A stretch of 64,000 nucleotides of DNA from Patiriisocius sp047731265 (GCF_047731265.1 NZ_CP159835.1:3038001-3102000), one strand, 5' to 3'; numbered from the stretch's first letter, positions 1 through 9,462 are shown. The notes: generated by a model from the letters alone, not told the origin. Program-made: numbers and translations.

Positions 1-973
1 CGGCCGAATAATTAGCAAGATAATAGGTGTCGCCTTTTACATATCCGTTATGGTCTGTAGCAAAGGTAGGCCCAGAATATTCAAAATGCAGTTGGGGATC
101 ATCGAGATCGCTAAAATCAAAAATAATAGTACGGGTTTCAAAACCTATATTTATTTCATCTATTTCATCTCCAAGAAGAAAGTATCTTTGGTCTTCTGTA
201 AACCAACCTTGATGTGTGTATACTGTGTTAGGGTAGGTGGCGGTTGAAATTGCTATTGGATTGGATTTGTTTGTAATGTCTACAATAGAAATATAACTCT
301 CATTACTTCCTATATAAATTTCTCTTCCTGTATAGTCTGCATCCGGGCCATTATAGGTAACTACTTGGCCATCGTGACTATAAAAGTCGAGCGGATATCC
401 ACCAGCTGCGGTTGGATTTAAAGGCTCAGAAATGTCTACAAAATGGGGACCCCCGTTATAGGTGCTCGTTCCCAAACCATAAGCATATCCTTGATTTTCA
501 TTTATAACTACATTATGCGCATTTCCAAAACCATTATAATGAGCATCTTCTGTAAAGTTTTCTGGAGGTGAGGTAACGCTTCTTAAACGAGTTAAATCAA
601 AAATTTGCATACCGTGTCCCGTTGCTTCACTTACAATAAATGCATAGTTATTATAAGTTTTCACATCTCTCCAAATACTGCTGGTAGTATGCGTATCTAA
701 CCTTCCTAGATAAATGGGATTTATGGGATCATCTATATTTATGAAAGCAGTACCATCATCCAACCCCAGCAAAACATACTCAGAGCCAGTATCTGGGTCT
801 GTCCAACCCCAAGAATCATTGGCATTGTTTGAACCAAATTCTGACGCTGCCATTTCTGAAAGCAAATCATAGCCACTACAAGGATAATCACCAGCAAATC
901 CGTTTTGACAAGGGGTTTGTGCTATTAGCATTGCATTTGCAAATAAGGTTATTATGATGCGTATTTTTTTTAT
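1..973 (-). CDS. Choice-of-anchor B family (LVIVD-repeat) secreted protein, C-terminus cut by window edge
   Basis: The minus strand is open from about position 973 to the window edge. The N-terminal hydrophobic stretch (KKIRIIITLFANAMLIAQ) reads as a signal peptide. The mature part starts TPCQNGFAGDYPCSGYDLL and continues with repeats such as EYVLLGLDDGTAFINIDD, GGPHFVDISEPLNP and SYISIVDITNKSNP. These fit the choice-of-anchor B / LVIVD beta-propeller family of secreted Bacteroidota proteins, whose function is not established. No ATG precedes the signal peptide in frame. The natural start position is ATA at 971-973, directly before AAA AAA. The first in-frame ATG (929-931) would remove most of the signal peptide. 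The C-terminus lies outside the window, so any sorting domain cannot be judged. Confidence 0.75.
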   Translation of the reverse strand, partial: MKKIRIIITLFANAMLIAQTPCQNGFAGDYPCSGYDLLSEMAASEFGSNNANDSWGWTDPDTGSEYVLLGLDDGTAFINIDDPINPIYLGRLDTHTTSSIWRDVKTYNNYAFIVSEATGHGMQIFDLTRLRSVTSPPENFTEDAHYNGFGNAHNVVINENQGYAYGLGTSTYNGGPHFVDISEPLNPTAAGGYPLDFYSHDGQVVTYNGPDADYTGREIYIGSNESYISIVDITNKSNPIAISTATYPNTVYTHQGWFTEDQRYFLLGDEIDEINIGFETRTIIFDFSDLDDPQLHFEYSGPTFATDHNGYVKGDTYYLANYSA

Positions 974-1142
974 AACTTTTATTTTGAATTGTAATATTAA
1001 ACAAATTATTTAAAGTTGAATATTTATAAACTCCTAAATTTGTCATATTTAAATCCTGATACCTAAAAATGAGATATTATATTTTGATTTCTAGTAACTT
1101 TGAGATTCATAAAATTTAAATCAGTTCAGACACAAAAACAAG

Positions 1143-2681
1143 ATGAAAGTCCTTTCCAGTAAACAATTATACGAAGCAGATAAAATAACCACTAAAAATC
1201 AAGAAATTACTTCCGTAGCTCTTATGGAGCGAGCTGCGGGACAAATTTTTACTTGGTTGCATCAGCGATTGCAGGGCGCCCAAGTACCCATTCATATTTT
1301 TTGTGGTATTGGAAATAATGGTGGTGATGGTTTAGCTTTAGGAAGATTGCTTATTGAAAACGGATACGTTGTTAAATGCTATATAGCTAATTTTACAGAT
1401 AAACGCTCCAAGTGTTTTCTTATTAACTACGGAAGGTATAAAGAAGTTACAAAGGATTGGCCTTTGTTAATGAAAGGAGACACAGATTTTCCAGATATAA
1501 ACGAAGAAGATATTATTATTGATGCATTGTTTGGAATAGGCTTAAATCGCCCACCTAAGGGGTGGATAAAGGACTTAATCATTCATATAAATAGTAAGCG
1601 TGCTTATAAATTATCTATAGATGTTCCAAGTGGCCTCTATGCCGAAAAACCTATTGAAGACCCAGAGGCAATAGTAAAACCGAATCATACACTTACATTT
1701 CAGACACCAAAATTGTCTTTCTTTTTACCTGAAAGTGGTCCCTATGTCACTTTTTATGAGGTGCTTGATATTGGATTGGATGAAGAGTTTATGGAAACTG
1801 TTGAGCCCTTAGCCCAGCTTATTGAAAAGCCTGAAGCACAAGGTTTCTATAAACAACGTCACAAATATGCGCACAAAGGAAATTTTGGACATGCGTTAAT
1901 TGTTGCCGGAAGTTATGGCAGTATTGGTGCTGCAGTATTGAGTACAAAAGCCACCTTACGCATTGGTGCTGGTAAAGTAACCTCATTTATACCTGCGTGC
2001 GGTTACACAACCATGCAAAGTACAGTTCCAGAGGCGTTGGTGCGTACAGATGAAAATGAAAAAGTACTCTCAAAGATTGATTTTGATTTTATGCCAGACG
2101 CTATTGCTGTAGGAATGGGAATGGGCACCGGTAAAGAAGCAGTAGCGGCTTTGCAAGGATTACTTAAGAAAGTAGCCTGTCCCATTTTATTAGATGCTGA
2201 TGCGTTAAATTGTATTGCTTCTACAAAAACATTGCTAAAATTGATTCCTAAAAATGCAATTTTAACCCCACATCTAGGTGAATTAAAAAGATTAGTAGGG
2301 GAGTGGGCGGATGATTTTGATAAAATAGAAAAGACAAAAGCTTTCGCAAAAAAGTACCAGGTCATTATCGTTATAAAAGGCGCAAATACGATGGTTGTTT
2401 CTGAAGATGAAATATATATCAACACTACCGGAAATCCAGGGATGGCGACCGCTGGGAGTGGCGATGTGTTGAGTGGCGTTATTGCTGGCTTGGTAGCCCA
2501 AGGTTACGACCCATTAATGGCGTCGGTATTTGGTGTTTATTTGCACGGTAGCGCGGGAAATATTGCATCACAGGCCATAGGTTTTGAAGCAATGATGGCA
2601 AGCGATATTACAAATATGTTAGGAGATGCTTTTATAGAATTGTTTAGAAAAGACGAAAGTCCAGTTGACAGTGAGCAGTAG
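1143..2681 (+). CDS. nnr: Bifunctional NAD(P)H-hydrate epimerase / ADP-dependent dehydratase
   Basis: This 512-residue protein repairs damaged NADHX and NADPHX. The N-terminal YjeF domain (about residues 1-215) epimerises the hydrate and shows the GNNGGDGLALGR nucleotide-binding motif near residue 57. The C-terminal ribokinase-like domain (about 230-500) is the dehydratase and shows NPGMATAGSGDVLSG near residue 435. The length matches the usual bifunctional form. The ATG start is about 170 nt from the divergent upstream gene, and a TAACTTTG -7-like element lies at 1095-1102. A strong hairpin follows the TAG stop. Confidence 0.93.
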   Translation: MKVLSSKQLYEADKITTKNQEITSVALMERAAGQIFTWLHQRLQGAQVPIHIFCGIGNNGGDGLALGRLLIENGYVVKCYIANFTDKRSKCFLINYGRYKEVTKDWPLLMKGDTDFPDINEEDIIIDALFGIGLNRPPKGWIKDLIIHINSKRAYKLSIDVPSGLYAEKPIEDPEAIVKPNHTLTFQTPKLSFFLPESGPYVTFYEVLDIGLDEEFMETVEPLAQLIEKPEAQGFYKQRHKYAHKGNFGHALIVAGSYGSIGAAVLSTKATLRIGAGKVTSFIPACGYTTMQSTVPEALVRTDENEKVLSKIDFDFMPDAIAVGMGMGTGKEAVAALQGLLKKVACPILLDADALNCIASTKTLLKLIPKNAILTPHLGELKRLVGEWADDFDKIEKTKAFAKKYQVIIVIKGANTMVVSEDEIYINTTGNPGMATAGSGDVLSGVIAGLVAQGYDPLMASVFGVYLHGSAGNIASQAIGFEAMMASDITNMLGDAFIELFRKDESPVDSEQ

Positions 2682-2708
2682 CGATTGGCGGTATTTTTTC
2701 TTTGTTAA

Positions 2709-2751
2709 ATACAAAAGCGAATAACTCATTTTGAGATATTCGCTTTTGTAT
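2709..2751. terminator. Bidirectional hairpin terminator between convergent genes
   Basis: A perfect 15-bp inverted repeat pairs 2709-2723 with 2737-2751, extended by a further CTCA/TGAG pairing inside the loop. It lies between the stop codons of the convergent genes nnr and the TlpA-like gene and can serve both. Confidence 0.8.
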
Positions 2752-2790
2752 TGTATGTTGCGGTTTAAAATAGAAAACGCGCTACTGCTA

Positions 2791-3822
2791 CTACATCAAA
2801 TCATCTAGCATTGTTCTAATCTTTTCATCACTTGGTCTAGGGGCGTTTGGGTCTACAATATTTCCTTCTTTATCTAACAATATAAACCTTGGAATTCCTT
2901 TAATCCTGTAGTTTTTTATAAATGCTGTTTGCCATCCATTAGGGGCAAATAATTGTATTCCTCCCAAGTTCATATCTTGAACCATTGCTTTCCATTTTTC
3001 ATTTGCTCTTATCAAACTACCTCGATGCGATCTTGCATCATCAATAGACATGCTTAAAAATGCAATATTTTTTCCTGCATAGTCTTCCGCTAGTTTCTTG
3101 AGTGAAGGAATTTCTGCTTTACAAGGCCCACACCAAGTTGCCCAAATATCAATATAGACATTTTTTCCTTTTAAATCTGATAATGAAGTAGTGCCTCCTT
3201 TTGCATTTTCAAAGTTTACAAACGTTGGAGAAGGTGCTCCTTTGGGCATCGCTAATCGTAAAGAAATCATTTCGCCATAATAATTTTTAAAAGATTTCAT
3301 CATCATACCAAGCTCTTGCTTATTTCCAGATACAAGCAGAGAATCTATTCCTTGTTCACCATCTATAAAATCAATAGTCTGCTTCGTCATTTCAGAAATT
3401 TTAACTTCTAATTCTATGAGATCTAGCGCATTGAAATCTTGATCGTAAAGCTCTTTTTCAAAATTCATTTTCTTAATTAAATAGTTGCTGTTTTCTGCAC
3501 CTTTCCCAGAATACTTGATGCTTTTTTCAAAATCTTCGGCATCGATATTCATATCAATTTCATATCCATTTTTTAAAAAAACAGGAGTGCTTTCGGTACC
3601 ATTATCAAAATAATAAACACCTGCTTCTATTTTAAGTGTGTCCCTAAACGTTCCTTTTTCAGTAACCACAAAAGACTTTTTGAAAGTTCTACTATTAATA
3701 GAAATGGAATCTGAAGTGTTATTTTCAATGGTTCCTGAGAATGTAACATAATCTTTTGGCACTTCCTCTTTACACCCGTAAATCGAGATTGCTATAAGGA
3801 GAATTAAATATATATTTTTCAT
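2791..3822 (-). CDS. TlpA/ResA-like thiol-disulfide oxidoreductase lipoprotein with DUF4369
   Basis: The 343-residue protein begins with a lipoprotein signal (MKNIYLILLIAISIYGCKEE; Cys17 is the probable lipidation site). It continues with a DUF4369-like beta domain (about residues 25-115) and a linker helix region. The C-terminal thioredoxin fold (about 195-340) carries the active site WCGPC at about 230-234 and the cis-proline segment GIPRFILLD. This is the common Bacteroidota envelope redoxin architecture. It is probably periplasmic and membrane-tethered, handling disulfides or reduced cofactors; the substrate is unknown. The gene stands alone, convergent with nnr and divergent from hutH. 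Confidence 0.88.
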   Translation of the reverse strand: MKNIYLILLIAISIYGCKEEVPKDYVTFSGTIENNTSDSISINSRTFKKSFVVTEKGTFRDTLKIEAGVYYFDNGTESTPVFLKNGYEIDMNIDAEDFEKSIKYSGKGAENSNYLIKKMNFEKELYDQDFNALDLIELEVKISEMTKQTIDFIDGEQGIDSLLVSGNKQELGMMMKSFKNYYGEMISLRLAMPKGAPSPTFVNFENAKGGTTSLSDLKGKNVYIDIWATWCGPCKAEIPSLKKLAEDYAGKNIAFLSMSIDDARSHRGSLIRANEKWKAMVQDMNLGGIQLFAPNGWQTAFIKNYRIKGIPRFILLDKEGNIVDPNAPRPSDEKIRTMLDDLM

Positions 3823-3897
3823 AAAAGTATCTTATAAAGAGTAGAATATTTATTTAAAAGCCGCAAATTTAATGCTTTATACTTACTACATTCTTAT

Positions 3898-3930
3898 TTT
3901 GTAAAAACTTAACAAGAAATTGTACTTTTG
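3898..3930 (+). promoter_or_regulatory. Bacteroidota-type promoter upstream of hutH
   Basis: TTTG at 3898-3901 is separated by 21 nt from TACTTTTG at 3923-3930, matching the TTTG / TAnnTTTG consensus of Bacteroidota housekeeping sigma factor. It lies 20 nt upstream of the hutH ATG. Confidence 0.5.
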
Positions 3931-3950
3931 CAGGATACAATCTATTTTAT

Positions 3951-5459
3951 ATGAAAGAACATCATTATATAAGCACTACGGTTTTAGATATTTCAGACGT
4001 AAAGGAAATTTTGGAAACCAATCAAAAACTAGCGTTATCTGAGGAAGCTGTTAGCAATATTAATAAATCTTACAAATACCTTCAGTCAAAAATCACAAAT
4101 AATGATATTCCTATTTATGGTATTAATACTGGGTTTGGATCACTTTGCAATGTGAAAATTTCTGCTGAAAATCTTTCAAAGCTTCAAGAGAATTTAGTGA
4201 TGTCTCATGCTTGCGGTACTGGTGAATATGTACCTCAAGAGATTGTTAAAATAATGCTATTATTAAAAATACAGTCGTTATCCTATGGGTATAGCGGTGT
4301 GCAATTGATAACGGTAGAGCGCCTTATAAAAATGTTTAATAACGACGTTATTCCTGTTATATACACTCAAGGAAGTTTAGGCGCTTCTGGAGATTTAGCT
4401 CCCTTAGCACATATGTCATTACCGCTTTTAGGTAAAGGCGATGTTTGGGTTAATGACACCATAATTCCTGCAGCTACAGTATTGAAAGAGTATCATTGGG
4501 AACCCATTATACTACAAGCAAAAGAAGGACTTGCGCTACTAAATGGGACTCAATTTATGAGTGCTTATGGTGTGCATTGTTTATTGAAAAGCTATAAATA
4601 TTCCTATTTAGCAGATGCTATTAGTGCCATTTCTATAGATGCTTTTGACTGTAATATGAGTCCATATAATTCATTAGTTCATTTAGTGAGACCACATCGT
4701 GGACAGGTTAAAACAGCAGAACGTATTAATGAGCTTTTAGAAGGAAGCGAATTGGGTGCTACCGAAAAGGAAAATGTTCAAGACCCATATTCTTTTAGAT
4801 GTATTCCACAAGTTCATGGTGCTTCAAAAGATACCATTGGCTTTGTTCATAAAACATTTAAAACTGAGATAAACAGTGTTACTGATAACCCAAATATATT
4901 TATAGAAGAAGATTTAATTATATCTGGTGGTAATTTCCACGGTCAACCCTTGGCATTAGGTCTTGATTATTTAGGAATAGCAATGTGTGAACTTGGTAAT
5001 ATTTCTGAAAGAAGAATTTACCAATTGGTTTCTGGACTTAGGGGCTTACCTGCATTTTTAGTAGACAATCCAGGTTTAAATAGTGGTTTTATGATACCAC
5101 AATATACCGCAGCGAGTATTGTTAGCCAGAATAAACAACTGGCAACACCTGCTTCTGTAGATTCTATTGTTTCCTCTAATGGGCAAGAAGACCATGTAAG
5201 TATGGGCGCAAATTCTGCTACTAAATGCTTACGGATTGTTGATAATATTGAGACTATTTTAGCAATTGAATTATTGAACGCTTCACAAGCGCTCAACTTT
5301 AGAAAGCCAAGAAAATCTTCTCCTTTTATAGAAAGCTTTGTTTCTAATTTTAGAGAGGTAGTTTCCTTTGTATCTGAAGATAGAATTTTAGCAGATGATA
5401 TTCATGCAGCAATAGGATTTTTGAAGAGCTTTAAAATTGATGATGATTTGATGTTTTAA
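3951..5459 (+). CDS. hutH: Histidine ammonia-lyase
   Basis: The 502-residue protein belongs to the aromatic amino acid lyase family, which uses the MIO prosthetic group formed from Ala-Ser-Gly. The tripeptide is at about residues 145-147 in GSLGASGDLAPLAH. The substrate-selectivity pair in NLVMSHACGTGE is Ser-His, as in histidine ammonia-lyases, rather than the His-Leu or Phe-Leu of tyrosine and phenylalanine lyases. Deamination of histidine to urocanate is therefore the best call. No hutU, hutI or hutG is adjacent, so the rest of the pathway must be encoded elsewhere. The last 29 nt overlap the 3' end of the convergent small gene at 5431-5832. Confidence 0.88.
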   Translation: MKEHHYISTTVLDISDVKEILETNQKLALSEEAVSNINKSYKYLQSKITNNDIPIYGINTGFGSLCNVKISAENLSKLQENLVMSHACGTGEYVPQEIVKIMLLLKIQSLSYGYSGVQLITVERLIKMFNNDVIPVIYTQGSLGASGDLAPLAHMSLPLLGKGDVWVNDTIIPAATVLKEYHWEPIILQAKEGLALLNGTQFMSAYGVHCLLKSYKYSYLADAISAISIDAFDCNMSPYNSLVHLVRPHRGQVKTAERINELLEGSELGATEKENVQDPYSFRCIPQVHGASKDTIGFVHKTFKTEINSVTDNPNIFIEEDLIISGGNFHGQPLALGLDYLGIAMCELGNISERRIYQLVSGLRGLPAFLVDNPGLNSGFMIPQYTAASIVSQNKQLATPASVDSIVSSNGQEDHVSMGANSATKCLRIVDNIETILAIELLNASQALNFRKPRKSSPFIESFVSNFREVVSFVSEDRILADDIHAAIGFLKSFKIDDDLMF

Positions 5460-5832
5460 GAATTTCGTCTTTCACTAATTCTTGAACCCAATTAACGGCA
5501 TTTTCAAGTTCTAGAAAGACTTTTAACGGCTGTTTAAGGAATTTTTTTTCAAGATCTGATGTTTTAGTAATCGGATTTTCGTTTGCGACAATGGCAAAAG
5601 CAACCAGATTTTTGATCTTAGATGTTTTAAAATAAATCTGGGGGTCTACCGAGTATGAGTGCTTCCTGTGGGTTATATAACCGAATTTTCTGTTCTTAAA
5701 ATAAGCTTCACTTATTTTTATAAGATCGTCATTATACTTTGGGGCAACAGTTATGCCTTCTTTCATCACAACAATAACATAATCTTTATAAACAGAGACC
5801 TCCCCAAATTCAAAGTGTAGTTTTTCTCTCAT
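5431..5832 (-). CDS. Small STAS/SpoIIAA-like hypothetical protein
   Basis: This 133-residue soluble protein has no signal peptide or membrane segment. The alternating strand/helix pattern (FGEVSVYKDYVIVVMKEGIT, then a helix, then KFGYITHRKHSYSVDP) resembles the STAS/SpoIIAA-like proteins common in flavobacteria. That assignment rests on pattern only, and the function is unknown. Its 3' end overlaps the convergent hutH by 29 nt. The degenerate TraR/DksA gene lies 20 nt upstream on the same strand, so the two may once have been co-transcribed. Confidence 0.7.
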   Translation of the reverse strand: MREKLHFEFGEVSVYKDYVIVVMKEGITVAPKYNDDLIKISEAYFKNRKFGYITHRKHSYSVDPQIYFKTSKIKNLVAFAIVANENPITKTSDLEKKFLKQPLKVFLELENAVNWVQELVKDEILKTSNHHQF

Positions 5833-5852
5833 AACTATATAATTTAAATCTA

Positions 5853-6179
5853 TTAGCTAGCACAATTAACGCAAGCATCTATCTGAGGAATTAGTAATAT
5901 GCGCCCTTCAGATATTGGACTTTTATATCTACGACAAATTCCAAAATCGCCATTATTTATATTTTTTGACGAGACTTGTAAGCTTTTAAGTTTTTGTTCT
6001 GTTTATCTTAATGCCGCTTCATTAACTGTTTTGTTATTGATTGCATTCATTCTAGAAATTCTTCCTATTGCGTTTTCTGGTGCAATTGGTTTTGTGAGTT
6101 CCCGATATCTCACAATGGCTTAAGTTGCATTATGAATCTCTTCCTGTATCCTAGCACTTAATATATTTTGGTCGATCAT
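5853..6179 (-). pseudogene. TraR/DksA-type C4 zinc-finger protein, two in-frame stops
   Basis: Read on the minus strand from ATG 6179, a single frame of 109 codons encodes a recognisable TraR/DksA-family protein. It includes ELTKPIAPENAIGRISRMNA, then INNKTVNEAALR, TEQKLKSLQ, NNGDFGICRRYKSPISEGR and a terminal CVNCAS. Two TAA codons interrupt it, one after EEIHNAT and one after EAALR. The first half of the zinc motif, expected to be CxxC, reads CRRY, so a zinc ligand is also lost. Intact members bind RNA polymerase or act as small regulators. Three independent defects in one short gene indicate a genuine pseudogene. The forward open frame at 5899-6123 is only its antisense shadow. Confidence 0.8.
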
Positions 6180-6228
6180 ATTTTGGAATAACTAAAAACA
6201 GTGCTATGGGACCATTGTATTTCTTCAC

Positions 6229-6596
6229 TCAAAGTTGCAAATATTGAGAAAGGTTTTGAATAGAACTTCTTTCAAATTTTGAAAGATCTTTACATTTTAG
6301 ATTGTCAGTTACTAAAGGATTAGCAATTAAGTTTCCAGTTTTTGAGGCAACTACATAGGTTATTGTGTCTGCGGCGCAGCACATTATCCTATGGGCTATG
6401 TATACCATTCGATTGTCTTTAAAGTGTTTCTTACTAACTTTAGTATTTCTCTATTATTCGGAGTAATTACAGGACCTTCGCAAATATCAGGTATTAAAAC
6501 GGCCTCAAATACAAACCCCTCACAAAACCCCACATCATAACAATGAAATGTGCTAATCGATGTTATTTTTTTTGTAATATCAATACAAAAGACCAC
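6229..6596 (-). pseudogene. Remnant of a small hypothetical protein with a frameshift
   Basis: The 5' part (66 codons from 6596) reads MVFCIDITKKITSIS..., includes GPVITPNNREIL and stops at TAG 6396-6398. A second minus-strand frame, overlapping its end, reads TKVSKKHFKDNRMVYIAHR and continues to a TGA at 6229-6231 with ordinary composition (KDLSKFERSSIQNLSQYLQL). Joining the two frames near 6450 would give one protein of about 120 residues. I do not recognise the family. The frameshift reading is inference from the coherent downstream frame. It sits next to the DksA-like pseudogene and ends a roughly 800-nt stretch without intact genes. Confidence 0.4.
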
Positions 6597-6621
6597 CTAT
6601 TTATAAATAGACAGGTGGTCT
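6590..6621 (-). terminator. Terminator downstream of clpC
   Basis: AGACCACCT and AGGTGGTCT form a 9-bp stem around a 14-nt loop, followed on the minus strand by TTTTG. It lies about 25 nt past the clpC stop. Confidence 0.7.
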
Positions 6622-6644
6622 AATAAGAAATTAAAAAAATAATT

Positions 6645-9200
6645 TTATGACTCTGTGGTCTTTTTTTGCTTTTTGATTTTAATTGTCAATTCATTCGACT
6701 TTTCATCAAGATCCATGGTTATTGTATCGCCTTCTTGAAGATTACTATTTATAATTTCTTCAGCGAGCGCATCCTCAATATATTTTTGAATCGCTCTTTT
6801 CAGCGGTCTTGCACCGTACTCTTTATCAAAACCTTTATCTGCGATATAATCTTTCGCTTTGTCGGTTAAGCTTAATTCGTACCCCAAGTCTTTAGTTCGC
6901 TCAAATAGTTGATCCAGTTCAATATCAATGATTTTATGAATGTGTTCCCGTTCAAGTGGATTAAAAACCATCACATCGTCAACACGGTTCAAAAATTCTG
7001 GAGCAAATGTTTTTTTAAGGGCATTTTCAATAATGCCTTTTGAATTAGCATCTGCTTGACTTGTTTTAGCGGAAGTTCCAAAACCAACACCTTGCCCGAA
7101 ATCTTTCAATTTACGAGCGCCAATGTTAGATGTCATAATTATTATTGTATTTCTAAAGTCTATTTTGCGTCCTAAACTATCAGTTAAATGACCGTCATCT
7201 AATACTTGAAGTAACATATTAAAAACATCTGGGTGTGCTTTTTCTATTTCATCAAGTAATACAACAGCATAGGGCTTGCGACGAATCTTTTCGGTAAGTT
7301 GTCCACCTTCCTCATAGCCTACGTATCCCGGAGGCGCTCCTACTAGTCTAGAAATAGCGAACTTCTCCATATATTCACTCATATCTATCCTAATGAGGGC
7401 ATTGTCACTATCAAAAAGCTCTCTCGCCAGTACTTTTGCCAATTGGGTTTTTCCAACTCCAGTTTGACCTAGAAATATAAATGAACCAATAGGTTTGTTA
7501 GGATCTTTTAAACCTGCTCTATTTCGTTGGATTGCCTTTACCACCTTTGTTACTGCCTCATCCTGTCCTATAACTTTTCCTTTAATAAGGTCTGGTAATT
7601 CGACAAGTTTATTGCTCTCTGTTTGCGCAATTCGGTTAACAGGTACTCCAGTCATCATAGAGACTACTTCGGCCACATCTTCTTCATCTACTTTTTCGCG
7701 ATGCAGCTTACTGTCGTTTTCCCATTTTTCTTGTTCGGTAACTAGTTCTTTTTCAAGATTTTTTTCATCATCTCTTAATTTAGCCGCCTCTTCATATTTT
7801 TGTTTCTTAACTACGCTATTTTTTAATTCACGAACTTCTTCTAGTCGCTTTTCGATTTCAATAATTCTATCTGGAACATTTATATTCGTTATATGAACCC
7901 TAGAGCCTGCTTCGTCTAAAGCGTCAATAGCCTTGTCTGGAAGAAAACGCTCTGTCATATACCTATTGGTCAACTTTACACAAGCCTTAATAGCTTCATC
8001 TGTATATGTTACATTGTGATGGGATTCATATTTGTCTTTTATATTTTGGAGAATTTCAATAGTTTCTTCAACCGATGTAGGTTCAACAAGAACTTTTTGG
8101 AACCTTCTTTCAAGTGCTCCATCTTTTTCAATGTACTGTCTGTGCTCGTCTAGAGTAGTAGCCCCAATACATTGTATTTCGCCTCGAGCCAATGCGGGTT
8201 TGAACATGTTACTCGCGTCTAAAGAACCCGTTGCTCCTCCTGCGCCAACAATGGTGTGGATTTCATCAATAAAAAGAATAATATCTTCATTCTTTTCTAA
8301 TTCATTCATTACAGCCTTCATTCTTTCTTCAAACTGTCCACGGTACTTTGTACCCGCCACGAGGCTTGCCAGATCCAAGGTTACAACGCGCTTGTCGTAT
8401 AAAATTCTAGAAACTTTTCTTTGAATGATTCGCAATGCCAATCCTTCTGCAATGGCAGATTTACCAACTCCAGGTTCTCCAATTAATAATGGATTGTTCT
8501 TTTTTCTTCGACTTAATATTTGCGAAACACGCTGTATTTCGGCTTCGCGACCTACAACAGGGTCTAATTTGCCATCATCTGCCATCGCAGTTAAGTCTCT
8601 TCCAAAGTTATCTAAAACTGGAGTCTTTGATTTTTTATTTCCTTTAGCAGGAGATGCTCCACCAAAAAGATTCTCTTTTCCAGATTCTTCTTGATTGTTG
8701 TCATCTTCGTTTGGAAAAGATTCAGACGTTGGACTTTCTATATAATCGTCATCGTTTGCTAGCATAAGTTTAAATTGTTCTTTTACCCCGTCATAATCAA
8801 CCTTCATTTTATTTAAAAGCTTTGTGGTGGGGTCGTTTTCATTTCTTAAAATACAAAGGAGTAAATGTGCCGTGTTAATTGCATTACTTTGAAATAACTT
8901 AGCTTCTAAAAAGGTTGTTTTTAAAGCACGTTCGGCCTGTCGTGTTAAATGCAAATTTTTCTTGTCATTACTGGAAACGCCAGTAGTAGGTGCAGCAGGG
9001 CTTAAGATTTCAACCTTTCTTCTAAGGTGATTTAAATCTACTTCTAATGCATTTAATATTGTTACCGCTTTGCCATTTCCGTCACGTAATAAACCTAGCA
9101 TTAAATGTTCCGTGCCAATAAAATCGTGGCCCAAACGCAATGCTTCTTCTTTGCTAAATGCAATAACATCCTTTACTCTTGGGGAAAAATTATCATCCAT
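6645..9200 (-). CDS. clpC: ATP-dependent Clp protease ATP-binding subunit ClpC
   Basis: This 851-residue AAA+ unfoldase feeds substrates to ClpP. The N-terminal Clp-N repeats (about residues 1-150) include GTEHLMLGLLRD. The first AAA+ domain has Walker A GEPGVGKSA near residue 240 and DEIHTIVGAG. A UVR-like coiled middle region (KYEEAAKLRDDEKNLEKEL) precedes the second AAA+ domain with Walker A GQTGVGKTQ near 575. The C-terminal ClpB-D2-small domain ends KIKKQKKTTES. The UVR segment and short middle domain mark ClpC rather than ClpB. The gene is divergent from gyrA across 262 nt and has its own terminator. Confidence 0.96.
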   Translation of the reverse strand: MDDNFSPRVKDVIAFSKEEALRLGHDFIGTEHLMLGLLRDGNGKAVTILNALEVDLNHLRRKVEILSPAAPTTGVSSNDKKNLHLTRQAERALKTTFLEAKLFQSNAINTAHLLLCILRNENDPTTKLLNKMKVDYDGVKEQFKLMLANDDDYIESPTSESFPNEDDNNQEESGKENLFGGASPAKGNKKSKTPVLDNFGRDLTAMADDGKLDPVVGREAEIQRVSQILSRRKKNNPLLIGEPGVGKSAIAEGLALRIIQRKVSRILYDKRVVTLDLASLVAGTKYRGQFEERMKAVMNELEKNEDIILFIDEIHTIVGAGGATGSLDASNMFKPALARGEIQCIGATTLDEHRQYIEKDGALERRFQKVLVEPTSVEETIEILQNIKDKYESHHNVTYTDEAIKACVKLTNRYMTERFLPDKAIDALDEAGSRVHITNINVPDRIIEIEKRLEEVRELKNSVVKKQKYEEAAKLRDDEKNLEKELVTEQEKWENDSKLHREKVDEEDVAEVVSMMTGVPVNRIAQTESNKLVELPDLIKGKVIGQDEAVTKVVKAIQRNRAGLKDPNKPIGSFIFLGQTGVGKTQLAKVLARELFDSDNALIRIDMSEYMEKFAISRLVGAPPGYVGYEEGGQLTEKIRRKPYAVVLLDEIEKAHPDVFNMLLQVLDDGHLTDSLGRKIDFRNTIIIMTSNIGARKLKDFGQGVGFGTSAKTSQADANSKGIIENALKKTFAPEFLNRVDDVMVFNPLEREHIHKIIDIELDQLFERTKDLGYELSLTDKAKDYIADKGFDKEYGARPLKRAIQKYIEDALAEEIINSNLQEGDTITMDLDEKSNELTIKIKKQKKTTES

Positions 9201-9462
9201 ACGCTCAATGTCTTTCTTTCTAAAGTTAATAAAATTAATTTGGGTATGCCAAAAACTATTCCTAATTTATCAGTAATAAATGTAAAGTGACAAAAAATAA
9301 CAGGAATACGAAAGATAAAAATAGTATAGTTATCAACGGTTAAGCCCCTAATTTTTGTTAATAAATTCGTGAATAACAAGAGATCATTTTGGCAGTAAAA
9401 ATGCACGAATAGCGTATATTGCTTGTCTAGTAAAATAACCTGAAAATAAAGAAATATATACT

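Noticed and set aside
5899..6123. Forward 74-codon open frame with hydrophobic composition
   Set aside because: It is the antisense of the TraR/DksA-like pseudogene, whose minus-strand translation matches a known family.
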